Source: Sphingomonas ginsenosidivorax
Lineage (GTDB): Bacteria; Pseudomonadota; Alphaproteobacteria; Sphingomonadales; Sphingomonadaceae
Direction: 5' to 3'
NCBI RefSeq assembly: GCF_007995065.1
Contig: NZ_VOQR01000001.1
Coordinates: 1,863,001-1,927,000 of the forward strand
DNA: 64,000 bases
A program made the translations under genes and the position numbers. Shown one piece after another: positions 38,889 through 48,109 of this stretch (positions are counted from its first letter, which is position 1; every line of letters starts with the position of its first letter). The notes beneath the pieces were generated by a model, which searched no databases, was not told where the DNA came from, and was given only the letters and a program-made list of their open reading frames with translations.

Positions 38889-39521
38889 ATGACCACCGCG
38901 AAAATCTGCGGCCTCTCGACCGCCCCCACGCTCGACGCCGCGATCCGCCACGGCGCGAGCCATGTCGGCTTCGTGTTCTTCACGCCCTCCCCGCGCGACC
39001 TGCCCTTCGCCAAAGCCGCCGAACTCGCCGCCCGCGTGCCAACCCACGTCCAGCGCGTCGGCGTGTTCGTGAACCCCGACGACGCGCTGCTGGAGCAGGC
39101 CGTGCTGGCGGGCAGCCTCGACATCCTCCAGCTCCACAAGACCGCGTCCGAGCGCGCCGACGCGATCCGCTGGCGCTTCGGCCTCCCGATCTGGGCTGCG
39201 GTTGCGGTCCGCACGCGTGCCGACCTCGACGCCGCCGCCACCTATCGCGGCGTCGCCGACCGCATCCTCTACGACGCCAAGACCCCCGACGGCGCTGCGC
39301 TTCCCGGCGGGATGGGGCTGCGCTTCGACTGGGACCTGCTCGCTGGTTTCCGCCATCCTCTGCCCTGGGCGCTGTCGGGCGGTCTCGACCCCGCCAACGT
39401 CGCCGACGCGATCCGCGTGACCGGGGCGGAGCTGGTCGACGTCTCTTCGGGCGTCGAAAGCGCGCCGGGGATCAAGGACGAAACCAGGATCGCCGCCTTC
39501 CTGCAGGCCGTGAACGCCTGA
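38889..39521 (+). CDS. trpF: Phosphoribosylanthranilate isomerase
   Basis: TrpF converts phosphoribosylanthranilate to CdRP in tryptophan synthesis. The 210-residue barrel starts TTAKICGLSTAPTLDAAI, with catalytic Cys in KICGL. It continues with ASHVGFVFFTPSPRDL and VGVFVNPDD. WALSGGLDPANVADAI and VDVSSGVESAPGIKD bind the phosphate and complete the family pattern. It belongs to the pyrF-trp operon. A family B repeat separates it from trpB. Confidence 0.96.
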   Translation: MTTAKICGLSTAPTLDAAIRHGASHVGFVFFTPSPRDLPFAKAAELAARVPTHVQRVGVFVNPDDALLEQAVLAGSLDILQLHKTASERADAIRWRFGLPIWAAVAVRTRADLDAAATYRGVADRILYDAKTPDGAALPGGMGLRFDWDLLAGFRHPLPWALSGGLDPANVADAIRVTGAELVDVSSGVESAPGIKDETRIAAFLQAVNA

Positions 39522-39522
39522 T

Positions 39523-39578
39523 TGTTCACCCGCGAAGGTGGGTGCCCAGACTGGGGTCCCCGCCTTCGCGGGGACACA
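39523..39578. repeat. Palindromic repeat, family B copy 2
   Basis: This 56-base unit begins one base after the trpF stop and is nearly identical to 13822-13877. It carries CACCCGCGAAGGTGGGTG and CCCCGCCTTCGCGGGG hairpins. Confidence 0.85.
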
Positions 39579-39618
39579 AGGACTTGGCGCACCCGCATGA
39601 GGTGCTAAAGCGCACGGC

Positions 39619-40848
39619 ATGAACGCCCCCAACTCCTACCGCGCCCAGCCCGACGACCGCGGGCATTTCGGCGACTTCGGCGGCCGCTACGTCGCCGAGA
39701 CGCTGATGCCGCTCGTCCTCGAACTCGACGTCGCCTATCGCGCGGCCAAGGCCGACCCTGCGTTCAAGGCGCAGTTCGACGACCTGCTCGAGCATTATGT
39801 CGGCCGCCCGAGCCCGCTCTACTACGCCGAACGCCTGACCGAGGCACTCCGCGAATCCGCGGATCCCGGGATGGGCGCGCAGGTCTGGTTCAAGCGCGAC
39901 GAGCTCAACCACACCGGCGCGCACAAGATCAACAACTGCATCGGCCAGATCCTGCTGGCGATGCGGATGGGCAAGACGCGGATCATCGCCGAAACGGGCG
40001 CCGGCCAGCACGGCGTCGCCACCGCCACCGTCTGCGCGCGCTTCGGCCTCCCTTGCGTGATCTACATGGGCGCCAAGGACGTCGAGCGTCAGGCGCCCAA
40101 CGTGTTCCGCATGAAGCTGCTCGGCGCCGAGGTCCGTCCGGTGACGAGCGGCGCGCACACGCTGAAGGACGCGATGAACGAGGGGATGCGCGATTGGGTC
40201 GCGAACGTCCACGACACCTTCTACATCATCGGCACCGCCGCGGGCCCGCACCCCTATCCGGAGATGGTCCGCGACTTCCAGAGCGTGATTGGAACCGAGG
40301 CGCGCGCGCAGATGCTGAGCCGCATCGACCGCCTCCCCGACCTGCTCGTCGCCGCGATCGGTGGCGGGTCCAACGCGATCGGGCTGTTCCACCCGTTCCT
40401 CGACGATGCCGACGTGCAGATGCTCGGCGTCGAGGCCGCGGGCCACGGGCTCGACAAGCAGCACGCGGCGAGCCTCGCGGGCGGCTTCCCCGGCGTGCTG
40501 CACGGCAACAAGACCTATCTGCTGCAGGACGACGACGGCCAGATCACCGAGGCGCATTCGATCTCGGCCGGCCTCGACTATCCCGGCATCGGTCCCGAGC
40601 ACGCCTGGCTGCGCGACATCGGCCGCGTCCAGTATGACAGCGCCACCGACGTCGAGGCGCTCGACGCGTTCCAGCTACTGTGCCGCACCGAAGGCATCAT
40701 CCCCGCCCTGGAACCCTCCCACGCGATCGCAGCCGTGACCCGCAAGGCACGGGAAATGCGCCAGGACCAGATCATCCTCGCGAACCTGTGCGGCCGCGGC
40801 GACAAGGATATCTTCACGGTCGCCGAAGCGCTCGGGGTGGCGATATGA
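39619..40848 (+). CDS. trpB: Tryptophan synthase beta chain
   Basis: TrpB is the PLP-dependent subunit that joins indole, tunnelled from TrpA, to serine. The 409-residue protein shows [17 protein letters not shown] at the N-terminus, the PLP lysine (K103) in [15 protein letters not shown], and the substrate loop [12 protein letters not shown]. The phosphate-binding GGGSNAIG and the end ALSGRGDKD-like CGRGDKDIF complete the set. It lies in the classic trpF-trpB-trpA order. The 121-base gap to trpA is almost entirely a palindromic repeat. Confidence 0.98.
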   Translation: MNAPNSYRAQPDDRGHFGDFGGRYVAETLMPLVLELDVAYRAAKADPAFKAQFDDLLEHYVGRPSPLYYAERLTEALRESADPGMGAQVWFKRDELNHTGAHKINNCIGQILLAMRMGKTRIIAETGAGQHGVATATVCARFGLPCVIYMGAKDVERQAPNVFRMKLLGAEVRPVTSGAHTLKDAMNEGMRDWVANVHDTFYIIGTAAGPHPYPEMVRDFQSVIGTEARAQMLSRIDRLPDLLVAAIGGGSNAIGLFHPFLDDADVQMLGVEAAGHGLDKQHAASLAGGFPGVLHGNKTYLLQDDDGQITEAHSISAGLDYPGIGPEHAWLRDIGRVQYDSATDVEALDAFQLLCRTEGIIPALEPSHAIAAVTRKAREMRQDQIILANLCGRGDKDIFTVAEALGVAI

Positions 40849-40859
40849 GCACGCTTCTT

Positions 40860-40967
40860 CTCCCCTCCCGCCTGCGGGAGGGGTCGGGGGAGGGCCTGTC
40901 CCCCCACGCTACCGTTAGCCTTTGGGGACACGCCCTCCCCCAGCCCCTCCCGCAGGCGGGAGGGGAG
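40860..40967. repeat. Palindromic repeat, family D copy 1 (trpB-trpA gap)
   Basis: The left arm CTCCCCTCCCGCCTGCGGGA and right arm CCTCCCGCAGGCGGGAGGGG flank a middle containing GGTCGGGGGAGGGCCTGT. The right arm ends two bases before the TTG start of trpA, so its GGGAGGGGAG is the only Shine-Dalgarno-like sequence for that gene. Confidence 0.88.
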
Positions 40968-40969
40968 CT

Positions 40970-41797
40970 TTGACCCGCCTCGCCGCCACCTTCGCGCGCA
41001 CCGCAGCCTCGGGCCGCGCCGCGCTCGTCGCGTTCGTGACCGCGGGCGACCCCAGCCCCGCCGCGACCGGCATCATCCTCGACGCGCTCGTCGCGGGCGG
41101 CGCGGACGTGATCGAGCTCGGCATGCCGTTCACCGATCCGATGGCCGACGGCCCGGCGATCCAGGCCGCGAACATCCGCAGCCTCGCCGCGGGGACCAAG
41201 ACCGCCGACATCCTCGCCATCGCGACCGCGTTCCGCACGCGCCACGCCGACACCCCGCTCGTGCTGATGGGCTATGGCAACCCGATGCTTCGCCGCGGCG
41301 CGGACTGGTTCGCCGACGCGGCCGCCACGGCCGGCGTCGACGGCGTGATCTGCGTCGACGTGCCGCCCGAGGAGGACGACGCACTCGGCCCGCAGCTGCG
41401 CGCGGCCGGGATCGACCTGATCCGCCTCGCCACCCCCACCACTGACGCCGCGCGGCTGCCGCAGGTGCTGGATGGCGCGAGCGGCTTCCTCTATTACGTT
41501 TCGGTCGCCGGCATCACCGGGCTGCAGCAGGCCGCGCAAGCCTCGATCGCCGACGCCGTCGCCCGGCTCAAGGCCGCGACCGACATCCCGGTCGCGGTCG
41601 GCTTCGGCATCCGCACCCCTGCGCAGGCCGCCGACGTCGCGCGCGTCGCCGACGGCGTCGTCGTCGGCTCCGCGATCGTCGATCTCGTCGCACAGCATGG
41701 CACCGCCGCCGCGGAGCCGGTTCGCGCCTATATCAAGACTTTAGCCGATGCCGTTGCCACGGCACGAAAGGAAGCCAAGATGGAGATCGGGGCATGA
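40970..41797 (+). CDS. trpA: Tryptophan synthase alpha chain
   Basis: TrpA cleaves indole-3-glycerol phosphate to indole and glyceraldehyde 3-phosphate and feeds indole to TrpB. I chose TTG at 40970. It places the catalytic Glu at 49 and Asp at 60 ([16 protein letters not shown]), the numbering of the Salmonella enzyme, and the only other start lies inside the repeat. [13 protein letters not shown] and [10 protein letters not shown] follow, with [11 protein letters not shown] binding phosphate. The 275-residue length is normal. The ribosome-binding site comes from the family D repeat. The stop overlaps accD by 4 bases. Confidence 0.96.
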   Translation: MTRLAATFARTAASGRAALVAFVTAGDPSPAATGIILDALVAGGADVIELGMPFTDPMADGPAIQAANIRSLAAGTKTADILAIATAFRTRHADTPLVLMGYGNPMLRRGADWFADAAATAGVDGVICVDVPPEEDDALGPQLRAAGIDLIRLATPTTDAARLPQVLDGASGFLYYVSVAGITGLQQAAQASIADAVARLKAATDIPVAVGFGIRTPAQAADVARVADGVVVGSAIVDLVAQHGTAAAEPVRAYIKTLADAVATARKEAKMEIGA

Positions 41798-42645
41798 GCT
41801 GGCTCAACAGCGTCCGCAACGTTATCCCGTTCGTCGCCAAGCGCGAGACGCCCGAAAACCTCTGGCACAAGTGCAAGGGTTGCGGGCAGATGGTCTTCAC
41901 GCGCGAGCTAGAGGACAATCTCTACGTCTGCCCGAAATGCGACCATCACGACCGCATCGGGCCCAAGGAGCGGTTCAAGCAGCTGTTCGACGAGGGCAGC
42001 TGCAGCGAACTTCCCGCGCCGAAGGTGCCCGAGGATCCGCTCAAGTTCCGCGACCAGAAACGCTATACCGACCGCCTGAAGGCCGCGCGCACCGACAACA
42101 GCGAACAGGATGCGCTGGTCAACGCCCGCGGCGCGATCGACGGCCACCGCGTCGTCGTCGGCGTGCAGGATTTCGGCTTCATGGGTGGCTCGATGGGCCT
42201 CGCGGTCGGCGAAGCCTTCGTCCGCGGCGTCGAGGCCGCGATCGAGGATCGCTGCCCGTACGTCATCTTCACCGCCAGCGGCGGCGCACGGATGCAGGAG
42301 GGAATCCTCAGCCTCATGCAGATGCCGCGCAGCACGGTTGCGATCCAGATGCTCCACGATGCCGGGCTGCCGTACATCGTCGTCCTGACCGACCCGACCT
42401 CGGGCGGCGTGATGGCGGCCTATGCGATGCTCGGCGACGTCCAGATCGCTGAACCGAAGGCGACGCTCGCCTTCACCGGCCGCCGCGTGATCGAGAGCAC
42501 GATCCGCGAAAAGCTGCCCGACGATTTCCAGACCTCGGAATATTATCTCGAGCACGGGCTGATCGACATGGTCGTCCACCGCAAGGAGCTGAAGACGCAG
42601 CTCGGCACGGTGATCGGCTATCTGACGGCGAAGGTCGCGGCGTGA
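41794..42645 (+). CDS. accD: Acetyl-CoA carboxylase carboxyltransferase subunit beta
   Basis: AccD pairs with AccA to transfer carboxyl from biotin to acetyl-CoA, the committed step of fatty-acid synthesis. The 283-residue protein has an N-terminal zinc ribbon with C27, C30, C46 and C49 (HKCKGCGQM...YVCPKC). The crotonase-like core has [36 protein letters not shown] and [16 protein letters not shown], binding the CoA substrate. It is coupled to trpA (ATGA overlap). A family D repeat follows before folC. Confidence 0.98.
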   Translation: MSWLNSVRNVIPFVAKRETPENLWHKCKGCGQMVFTRELEDNLYVCPKCDHHDRIGPKERFKQLFDEGSCSELPAPKVPEDPLKFRDQKRYTDRLKAARTDNSEQDALVNARGAIDGHRVVVGVQDFGFMGGSMGLAVGEAFVRGVEAAIEDRCPYVIFTASGGARMQEGILSLMQMPRSTVAIQMLHDAGLPYIVVLTDPTSGGVMAAYAMLGDVQIAEPKATLAFTGRRVIESTIREKLPDDFQTSEYYLEHGLIDMVVHRKELKTQLGTVIGYLTAKVAA

Positions 42646-42650
42646 TTCTA

Positions 42651-42744
42651 CTCCCCTCCCGCTTGCGGGAGGGGTCGGGGGAGGGCCTGTCAGAGGTTCG
42701 TGGCCCCATCCCCTCCCCTAACCCCTCCCGCAAGCGGGAGGGGA
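42651..42744. repeat. Palindromic repeat, family D copy 2 (accD-folC gap)
   Basis: This has the same arms and GGTCGGGGGAGGGCCTGT centre as 40860-40967, 1.8 kb earlier in the same operon. The right arm CTCCCGCAAGCGGGAGGGGA ends four bases before the folC ATG and serves as its ribosome-binding site. Confidence 0.88.
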
Positions 42745-42748
42745 AGTG

Positions 42749-44068
42749 ATGCCCGACCACGCCACCTCATCCTCCCCCGCCGTCCAGGCCCAGCTCGACC
42801 GCCTGACCGCGCTGTCTCCCGGCGCGGACATCCTCGGCCTCGAGCGCATCACCAAGCTGCTCGCCCGTCTCGGCGACCCGCATCTCAGCCTCCCCCCGGT
42901 GTTCCACGTCGCCGGGACCAACGGCAAGGGATCGACCTGCGCGTTCCTCCGCGCCGCACTCGAGGCCGCCGGACACAGCGTCCACGTCTATTCCAGCCCG
43001 CATCTCGTCCGCTTCAACGAGCGCATCCGCCTCGCCGGTTCGCTGATCGAGGACGACGCGCTCGCGATGCTCCTGTCCGAGGTCCTCGACGCCGCCGAGA
43101 CCGGGGCAGACGACCTCAAGGCGAGCTTCTTCGAGGTCACCACCGCCGCCGCGTTCCTCGCCTTCGCGCGCACTCCCGCCGCGGCGACGATCGTCGAGGT
43201 CGGCCTCGGCGGCCGGCTCGACGCCACCAACGTCATCCCGGCGCCCGCGGTCACGGGAATCGCCGCGCTCGGCATCGACCACCAGGCGTTCCTCGGCGAC
43301 ACGCTGTTGCAGATCGCCGGCGAGAAGGCCGGCATCGCCAAGCGCGACGTGCCGCTGGTGACGATGGACTATGCCGCCCCGCTCCGCGCCCGCATCGCCC
43401 GCGCCGCCGCGGACGCCGGCGCCCCCGTCTTCGCGCGCGGCTCGGCCTGGACCAGCGAGGCCGCGCGCAACACGGTGCGCTACCGCGATCCCGGCTTCTC
43501 GGTCGTCACGCACCGCCCCCGCCTCGTCGGCGCGCACCAGTCGCGCAACCTCGCACTCGCGATCGCGATGCTCCGCCATCAGGGCGCGGTGCACGTCCCC
43601 GAAGCCGCGATGCGCGCCGCCGCCGAATGGGCGCACTGGCCAGCCCGGATGCAGCGCCTCGGCGACGGCCCCCTCCATGCCCGCCTACCCGAGGGCAGCG
43701 ACCTCTGGCTCGACGGCGCGCACAACCCCAACGCCGCGCAGCCCGTCGCCAAGGCGCTGCGGACGCTGGCGCGCGGCCGCCCCGTCACCCTCGTCCTCGG
43801 CATGCTCGCGAACAAGGACGCGGACGCGGTGCTCCGCATCCTCGCCCCGTCCGTGACTCAGGTCGTCGCCGTCCCTGTGCCCGGCCATGCGCATCATGCG
43901 CCGGACCATCTCGCCACGATCGCCCGAACCTTCGGCCCCACCGCCGATACCGCCCCCGACGTCCCCGCCGCGTTCGACCGCATCGAGGCCCCCGGCCTCG
44001 TCCTGATCGCCGGCTCGCTCTACCTTGCCGGCGAAGTGCTCGCGATGAACGACGAGATCCCCGACTGA
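42749..44068 (+). CDS. folC: Bifunctional folylpolyglutamate synthase / dihydrofolate synthase
   Basis: FolC adds glutamate to dihydropteroate and then to folates. The 439-residue protein begins with the family helix LDRLTALSPGADILGLERI. The P-loop is FHVAGTNGKGSTCAFL, then YSSPHLVRFNERIRL, FEVTTAAAFLAFA and VEVGLGGRLDATN. The C-terminal domain has LWLDGAHNPNAAQPVA. ATG 42749 or the GTG directly before it (42746) could start it. It is probably the last gene of the lapA-folC operon. Confidence 0.96.
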   Translation: MPDHATSSSPAVQAQLDRLTALSPGADILGLERITKLLARLGDPHLSLPPVFHVAGTNGKGSTCAFLRAALEAAGHSVHVYSSPHLVRFNERIRLAGSLIEDDALAMLLSEVLDAAETGADDLKASFFEVTTAAAFLAFARTPAAATIVEVGLGGRLDATNVIPAPAVTGIAALGIDHQAFLGDTLLQIAGEKAGIAKRDVPLVTMDYAAPLRARIARAAADAGAPVFARGSAWTSEAARNTVRYRDPGFSVVTHRPRLVGAHQSRNLALAIAMLRHQGAVHVPEAAMRAAAEWAHWPARMQRLGDGPLHARLPEGSDLWLDGAHNPNAAQPVAKALRTLARGRPVTLVLGMLANKDADAVLRILAPSVTQVVAVPVPGHAHHAPDHLATIARTFGPTADTAPDVPAAFDRIEAPGLVLIAGSLYLAGEVLAMNDEIPD

Positions 44069-44072
44069 GTCC

Positions 44073-44095
44073 TTATTGATATTGACTATCAATAA
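44073..44095. promoter_or_regulatory. Fur-box-like inverted repeat upstream of a small Cys-triplet gene
   Basis: TTATTGATA and TATCAATAA are perfect inverted arms around a 5-base centre (TTGAC), AT-rich in a GC-rich region. The GATA...TATC layout resembles Fur boxes. It lies 42 bases before the gene at 44137. No T run follows, so it is not a simple terminator of folC. Confidence 0.5.
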
Positions 44096-44136
44096 CGAAC
44101 ACGCGACGATCCGGTCACCACCACGGAGTCGCGTGA

Positions 44137-44565
44137 ATGACCGATACCCAGACCGCCATGGCGCTGTTGCCGCATGCGCTGCCGACCTGCCCGAATGCGC
44201 GCGTGGCGTTGTTCGCGATGCGGCGGATGGGTGCCTATGGCCTTGCCGACGCGCAGGCGGCACACCTGCTGTTCAGCGCGTTCGGACAGGGATTCCGCCG
44301 TCCGCTGGTCCTGCTGCGCGCGCTGATGGCGGATTTGGCAAGCGCGTCGTCGGGCACGATCGCGATCGCGCCGTGCTGCTGCGCGCGGATGACGTCGGCG
44401 GAGTCGGCGATGCTGACGATCCTCGCGCGCGTCGAGACCGCGCCCGAGGTCGCGCGCTACCTGATGGCCGACCTGCTCGGCATCCGCCGCATAGACGGCG
44501 TCCTGACCAGCGCGGCCGCCGTCGCGATGGCCTTCGCCGACGAAGGGCGGCCGGTCATCGTCTAG
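44137..44565 (+). CDS. Conserved hypothetical protein with a Cys-Cys-Cys motif
   Basis: The 142-residue protein has LPTCPNARVALFAMRRMGAYGLADAQAAHLLFSAFG split over about 15-50, then the cysteine triplet IAPCCCARMT near residue 80 and VARYLMADLLGI. I do not recognise a characterised domain; sphingomonad genomes carry similar uncharacterised proteins. No signal peptide or clear membrane helix is present, and it may be an iron- or metal-linked cytosolic protein given the Fur-box-like site upstream; that is inference. It is convergent with the AmpG-like gene, overlapping it by 4 bases at the stops. Confidence 0.8.
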   Translation: MTDTQTAMALLPHALPTCPNARVALFAMRRMGAYGLADAQAAHLLFSAFGQGFRRPLVLLRALMADLASASSGTIAIAPCCCARMTSAESAMLTILARVETAPEVARYLMADLLGIRRIDGVLTSAAAVAMAFADEGRPVIV

Positions 44566-45893
44566 GCCGCGTCGCCGTTCCGCGCATCGCCGGGACCATC
44601 GACCCCGGCGCTGCCGATCGACCGGTCGATGACGCCCGACCGGCTCATCCACCAGAACAGCAGTACGCCGGGCAGCGCGACGACCGTCGTCAGCCAATAG
44701 AAGTCCACATAGCCGAGCCGCTCGACCAGCGCCCCCGCCGTGGTCGCGGTCAGCAACCGTCCGACCACGCTCGACGCGGCCGAGATCAGCGCATATTGCG
44801 CCGCGGTGTAGCGCAGGTCGCACAGCGCGGAGAAATAGGCGATCACCGTGACCCCGCCGATCCCGCTCGCGATGTTCTCGAACCCGATCGCAGCCGCGAG
44901 GCCCTCGTTCGAATGCCCCGCGCCGGCGAGCAGCGCGAAGCTCGCGTTCGACACCGCCATCAGTACCAGGCTGATCAGCACCGACCGCTTCAGCCCCAGC
45001 CGCGCGTACAGCACACCGCCGACGAAGATGCCGACCAGATACGCCCAGAAACCGACCCCGACGTCGTAAAGCGCGATCTCGTCGTTGCTGAAGCCCAGGT
45101 CGTTGAGCATCAGCCGCAACACGATCTGCCCCAGCGTGTCGCCGATCTTGTGGACCAGGATGAACATCAGGATGATCGCCGCACCCTGCCGCCGGAAGAA
45201 TTCCACGAACGGCCCGACGATCGACGCGGCGATCTCACCGATCCCCCGCTTCGTGGTCGGTTCGCGGTGGCGTTCGGGCTCGCCCATCAGCAGCCCGGTC
45301 AGCATCGCGGGAAGCGCGAACATCGCGCAGGCCGCATAGGCCCCGCTCCAGCCGATCCGCGACGCCAGCACCAGCGCCAGTCCACCTGCCGCGACATTGC
45401 CGATCCGCCAGCCATATTGGGTCATGCCCGAGCCGACGCCGAGTTGATAGGGTTTGAGCGTCTCGATCCGGTACGCGTCGATGACGATGTCGAACGTCGC
45501 GCCCGCGATCCCTACCAGGATCGCGGCAGCGACGGTTCCCGACAGGTTCGTGGCCGGGCTGACCAGCGCCAGGTTGACCACGGCGGCGATCACCAGCAGC
45601 CCGGCGAACACCAGCCACGACACGCGTTGCCCCAGACGCCCGAGAAGCGGCAGCCGCACCCCGTCGATCATCCACGCCCAGAGCGGCTTGAGATTATAGA
45701 CCAGGAACCCCAGCGTGAACGCGGTGATCGTCTTCTTGTCGAGACCGTCCTGCGCCAGCCGGCTGGTCAGCGTCGCCCCGATCATCGCATAGGGAAACCC
45801 CGACGACACGCCCAGGAAGAACGCGGCCAGCGGCGCCTTCTCGACATAGGGGCGAAGACCATCCACCCATCGCGTCCCCGCGGTCCGTTCCAT
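44562..45893 (-). CDS. AmpG-like MFS permease
   Basis: This is a 443-residue major-facilitator protein with about 12-14 helices. The first loop reads FFLGVSSGFPYAMIGATLTSRLAQDGLDKKTITAF, over about 25-60. Together with LKPLWAWMIDGVRLPLLGRLGQRVSW it is typical of AmpG muropeptide (GlcNAc-anhydroMurNAc peptide) permeases. Later, ATFDIVIDAYRIE and FYDVG-like ALYDVGVGFWAYLVGIFVGG fit the same family. AmpG activity would supply amgK/murU and nagA in this window, but the substrate is inferred. The start ATG 45893 lies about 80 bases from a repeat. Confidence 0.86.
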   Translation of the reverse strand: MERTAGTRWVDGLRPYVEKAPLAAFFLGVSSGFPYAMIGATLTSRLAQDGLDKKTITAFTLGFLVYNLKPLWAWMIDGVRLPLLGRLGQRVSWLVFAGLLVIAAVVNLALVSPATNLSGTVAAAILVGIAGATFDIVIDAYRIETLKPYQLGVGSGMTQYGWRIGNVAAGGLALVLASRIGWSGAYAACAMFALPAMLTGLLMGEPERHREPTTKRGIGEIAASIVGPFVEFFRRQGAAIILMFILVHKIGDTLGQIVLRLMLNDLGFSNDEIALYDVGVGFWAYLVGIFVGGVLYARLGLKRSVLISLVLMAVSNASFALLAGAGHSNEGLAAAIGFENIASGIGGVTVIAYFSALCDLRYTAAQYALISAASSVVGRLLTATTAGALVERLGYVDFYWLTTVVALPGVLLFWWMSRSGVIDRSIGSAGVDGPGDARNGDAA

Positions 45894-45972
45894 AAACTTG
45901 TCCCCACTCGGATTTGGCGGGGACCCTAGGGAGGCCGGGTCGCAGCGGCAACACTCGGCGCAAACCCACGCT

Positions 45973-46068
45973 CGTCATTCCCGCGAAGGCGGCAATCCAT
46001 ATTGGCTGGTGTCGCTTCTCCATCGCGGGCGCTAGAGCCTATGTATCCCTGCCTTCGCGGGGCTGACG
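45973..46068. repeat. Palindromic repeat, family G
   Basis: CGTCATTCCCGCGAAGGCGG opens the unit and CCTGCCTTCGCGGGGCTGACG closes it near 46048-46068. It lies between the AmpG-like and response-regulator genes. Confidence 0.75.
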
Positions 46069-46093
46069 AAGCGTGTGCCGCCGGGGGGTAATG

Positions 46094-46522
46094 TCAAACC
46101 CGCTCGAACAGCTGGAACCCCGGCGGCAGGCGGCTGGGCTTTTTGCCCTCGAGCATCCCCTCGATCGCTGCGATCGACGCCAGCAGGCTGCGTTGCGCAT
46201 AGGGCTTGGCGAGACAGCCCGACGCCCAGGCGCTCGCCTCGTCGGGGAAATTGCCGGTCACGAACAGCACGGGCACCCCGCGCGCATGCGCCGCGCGCGC
46301 CACGTCGACCCCGGACCCGTCTGCCAGAGTCACGTCGACGAGCAGCAGATGGATGACCTCGTCGCTTTCGATGATCGGCAGTGCGTCCGCGACGCGGTCC
46401 ACCGTGGCGACGATCGTGAAATCGGCGTCGCCCAGGAAATGTTCTGTATCGAACGCCACCAGCGGCTCGTCCTCGACGAGCAGCAAGCGGACGATCCGCC
46501 GTGTCTTCTTACCGAATAGCAT
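46094..46522 (-). CDS. Single-domain response regulator
   Basis: This 142-residue receiver-only protein has the acidic pair E17/D18 (LLLVEDEP), phospho-acceptor Asp63 (LLLVDVTLADGSGVD), Thr in PVLFVTGNFP and Lys in CLAKPYAQRSL. It has no output domain, so it acts by protein contact, as in phosphorelays or chemotaxis-type control. ATG 46522 directly precedes the basic LFGKKTRRI; the frame continues upstream antisense to rluB without family sequence. No kinase gene lies next to it. It is divergent from the rluB-like gene. Confidence 0.92.
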   Translation of the reverse strand: MLFGKKTRRIVRLLLVEDEPLVAFDTEHFLGDADFTIVATVDRVADALPIIESDEVIHLLLVDVTLADGSGVDVARAAHARGVPVLFVTGNFPDEASAWASGCLAKPYAQRSLLASIAAIEGMLEGKKPSRLPPGFQLFERV

Positions 46523-46636
46523 TGCCACGGCCCCGCGCTTGGCGATAATCGTTACGCCCTTGCACCTTAACGCGCCGCTGCCCCTTCGGTCGCAAATATT
46601 TTCGCGCGGAACGTCATTCGGCTGTATCAGCGCCCG

Positions 46637-48109
46637 ATGACGACATCCAAAGACTCCGACACGCCGCCGGAAGGCACCCCTGTCGGGACACCGAGCGGCA
46701 CCCCCACCGGTGACCGCATCGCAAAGCTCCTCGCCCGCGCCGGCATCGCCTCGCGCCGCGAGATCGAACGCATGATCGAAGAGGGTCGCGTGGCGCTCAA
46801 CGGCACCATCGTCGATACGCCGGCGACGATCCTGCGCAACCTGAACGGCGTGACCGTCGACGGCGATCCCGTGCAGCCGCCCGAGCATGCGCGGCTGTTC
46901 CTCTACCACAAGCCACCCGGCCTGCTCGTCACCGAGCGGGATCCCGCCGGTCGCCCGATCATCTACGACAAGCTGCCCAAGGACCTGCCACGCCTCGTCC
47001 CCGTCGGCCGCCTCGACATGAATACCGAGGGGCTGTTGCTGATGACCACCGACGGTGGCCTCAAGCGCACGCTCGAACTCCCCGCGAGCGGCGTCGAGCG
47101 CGCCTATCGCGCGCGCGCCTATGGCCCGATCACGCAAGCGCAGCTCGACGAGCTGATGGAGGGCGTCGAGATCGAGGGGGTCCGCTACGGCGCGATCAAC
47201 GCGAATATCGAGCGTCGCACCGGCGCCAACGTCTGGATCGAGATGATCCTGACCGAGGGCAAGAACCGCGAAGTCCGCCGCGTCCTCGAATATCTGGGCC
47301 TGCAGGTCTCGCGTCTGATCCGCACGCGCTACGGCCCGTTCGTGCTCGGCGAACTCATGCCCGGCCAGATCGGCGAAGTGACTCAGCACGACGTCGTCGC
47401 CTTCCAGAAGGACCTCGGCAAGGGCAAGCCCGCGGGCCCGGCCGAGCGTCCCAATATCGGCATCAGCGCGAGCGCCGGTGCCGGCGCGGGTATCGGTGGC
47501 CGTCCCAACAAGCCCGCCGCACTCCCCGTCGCGGGTCCGATCCGCACGCATCGCCCCGTCACCGAACGCCCGGCCCGCGTGAAGCCCGAGCGCATCCGCC
47601 CGACCGCGCTGCAGCAGCGCGGTGATACGACCAACCCGTGGGCGCGCCCCGAACCCGGCGAGCGCACCGCCGCTCGCCTCCCCGCCCAGCATTCGGCGCG
47701 GCCCACCGGGCAACGCCGCGACGACGACCGCGACCGCGGCGAGGCGCTAAGCACCAGCCCCAAGATCAAGCATTTCCGCCCCGCCAAGCCGCCCCGCAAC
47801 GCGCCCCCCGCGCCAACGCGCGTCGGCGGCAGTGGCCCGCGCCGCACCGACGCGCAGCGCACGCCCTATGACGCGAGCCGCCCGCAGCGCACCCGCGACG
47901 ATACCGCGCGGCCCCAGCGTACCCGCGACGACGCGGCACCGCGCACGCCGATCGACAAGCGCGCCGCGCGCAGCGCCGGCGGCCGGCCGGGTGCCGAGCC
48001 CCGCACCTTCCGTCCGGACACCGGCGGCAAACCCGCACGACCCGCCGGCAAGGGCCCATCGGGTGGCCGCGGCCATCCCCCCAGAGCGCCGCGTGGAGGC
48101 AAGAAGTAA
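46637..48109 (+). CDS. RluB/RsuA-family rRNA pseudouridine synthase with long basic tail
   Basis: This enzyme isomerises a specific uridine in rRNA to pseudouridine. Of 490 residues, 26-85 are an S4 RNA-binding domain (RIAKLLARAGIASRREIERMI). The catalytic domain has VPVGRLDMNTEGLLLMTTDG (Asp127), RAYRARAYG and ILTEGKNREVRRVLEYLG. Residues from about 270 to the end are a disordered, Arg/Pro/Ala-rich basic tail with repeated RTRDD units, nearly half the protein and probably an extra RNA-binding arm. Its stop overlaps rsmD by one base (TAATG). Confidence 0.93.
   Translation: MTTSKDSDTPPEGTPVGTPSGTPTGDRIAKLLARAGIASRREIERMIEEGRVALNGTIVDTPATILRNLNGVTVDGDPVQPPEHARLFLYHKPPGLLVTERDPAGRPIIYDKLPKDLPRLVPVGRLDMNTEGLLLMTTDGGLKRTLELPASGVERAYRARAYGPITQAQLDELMEGVEIEGVRYGAINANIERRTGANVWIEMILTEGKNREVRRVLEYLGLQVSRLIRTRYGPFVLGELMPGQIGEVTQHDVVAFQKDLGKGKPAGPAERPNIGISASAGAGAGIGGRPNKPAALPVAGPIRTHRPVTERPARVKPERIRPTALQQRGDTTNPWARPEPGERTAARLPAQHSARPTGQRRDDDRDRGEALSTSPKIKHFRPAKPPRNAPPAPTRVGGSGPRRTDAQRTPYDASRPQRTRDDTARPQRTRDDAAPRTPIDKRAARSAGGRPGAEPRTFRPDTGGKPARPAGKGPSGGRGHPPRAPRGGKK

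Noticed and set aside
44137..45929. Long plus-strand frame running through the AmpG-like gene
   Set aside because: His/Arg/Gln-rich with no motif beyond the small gene at 44137; the minus strand encodes a full 12-helix permease.
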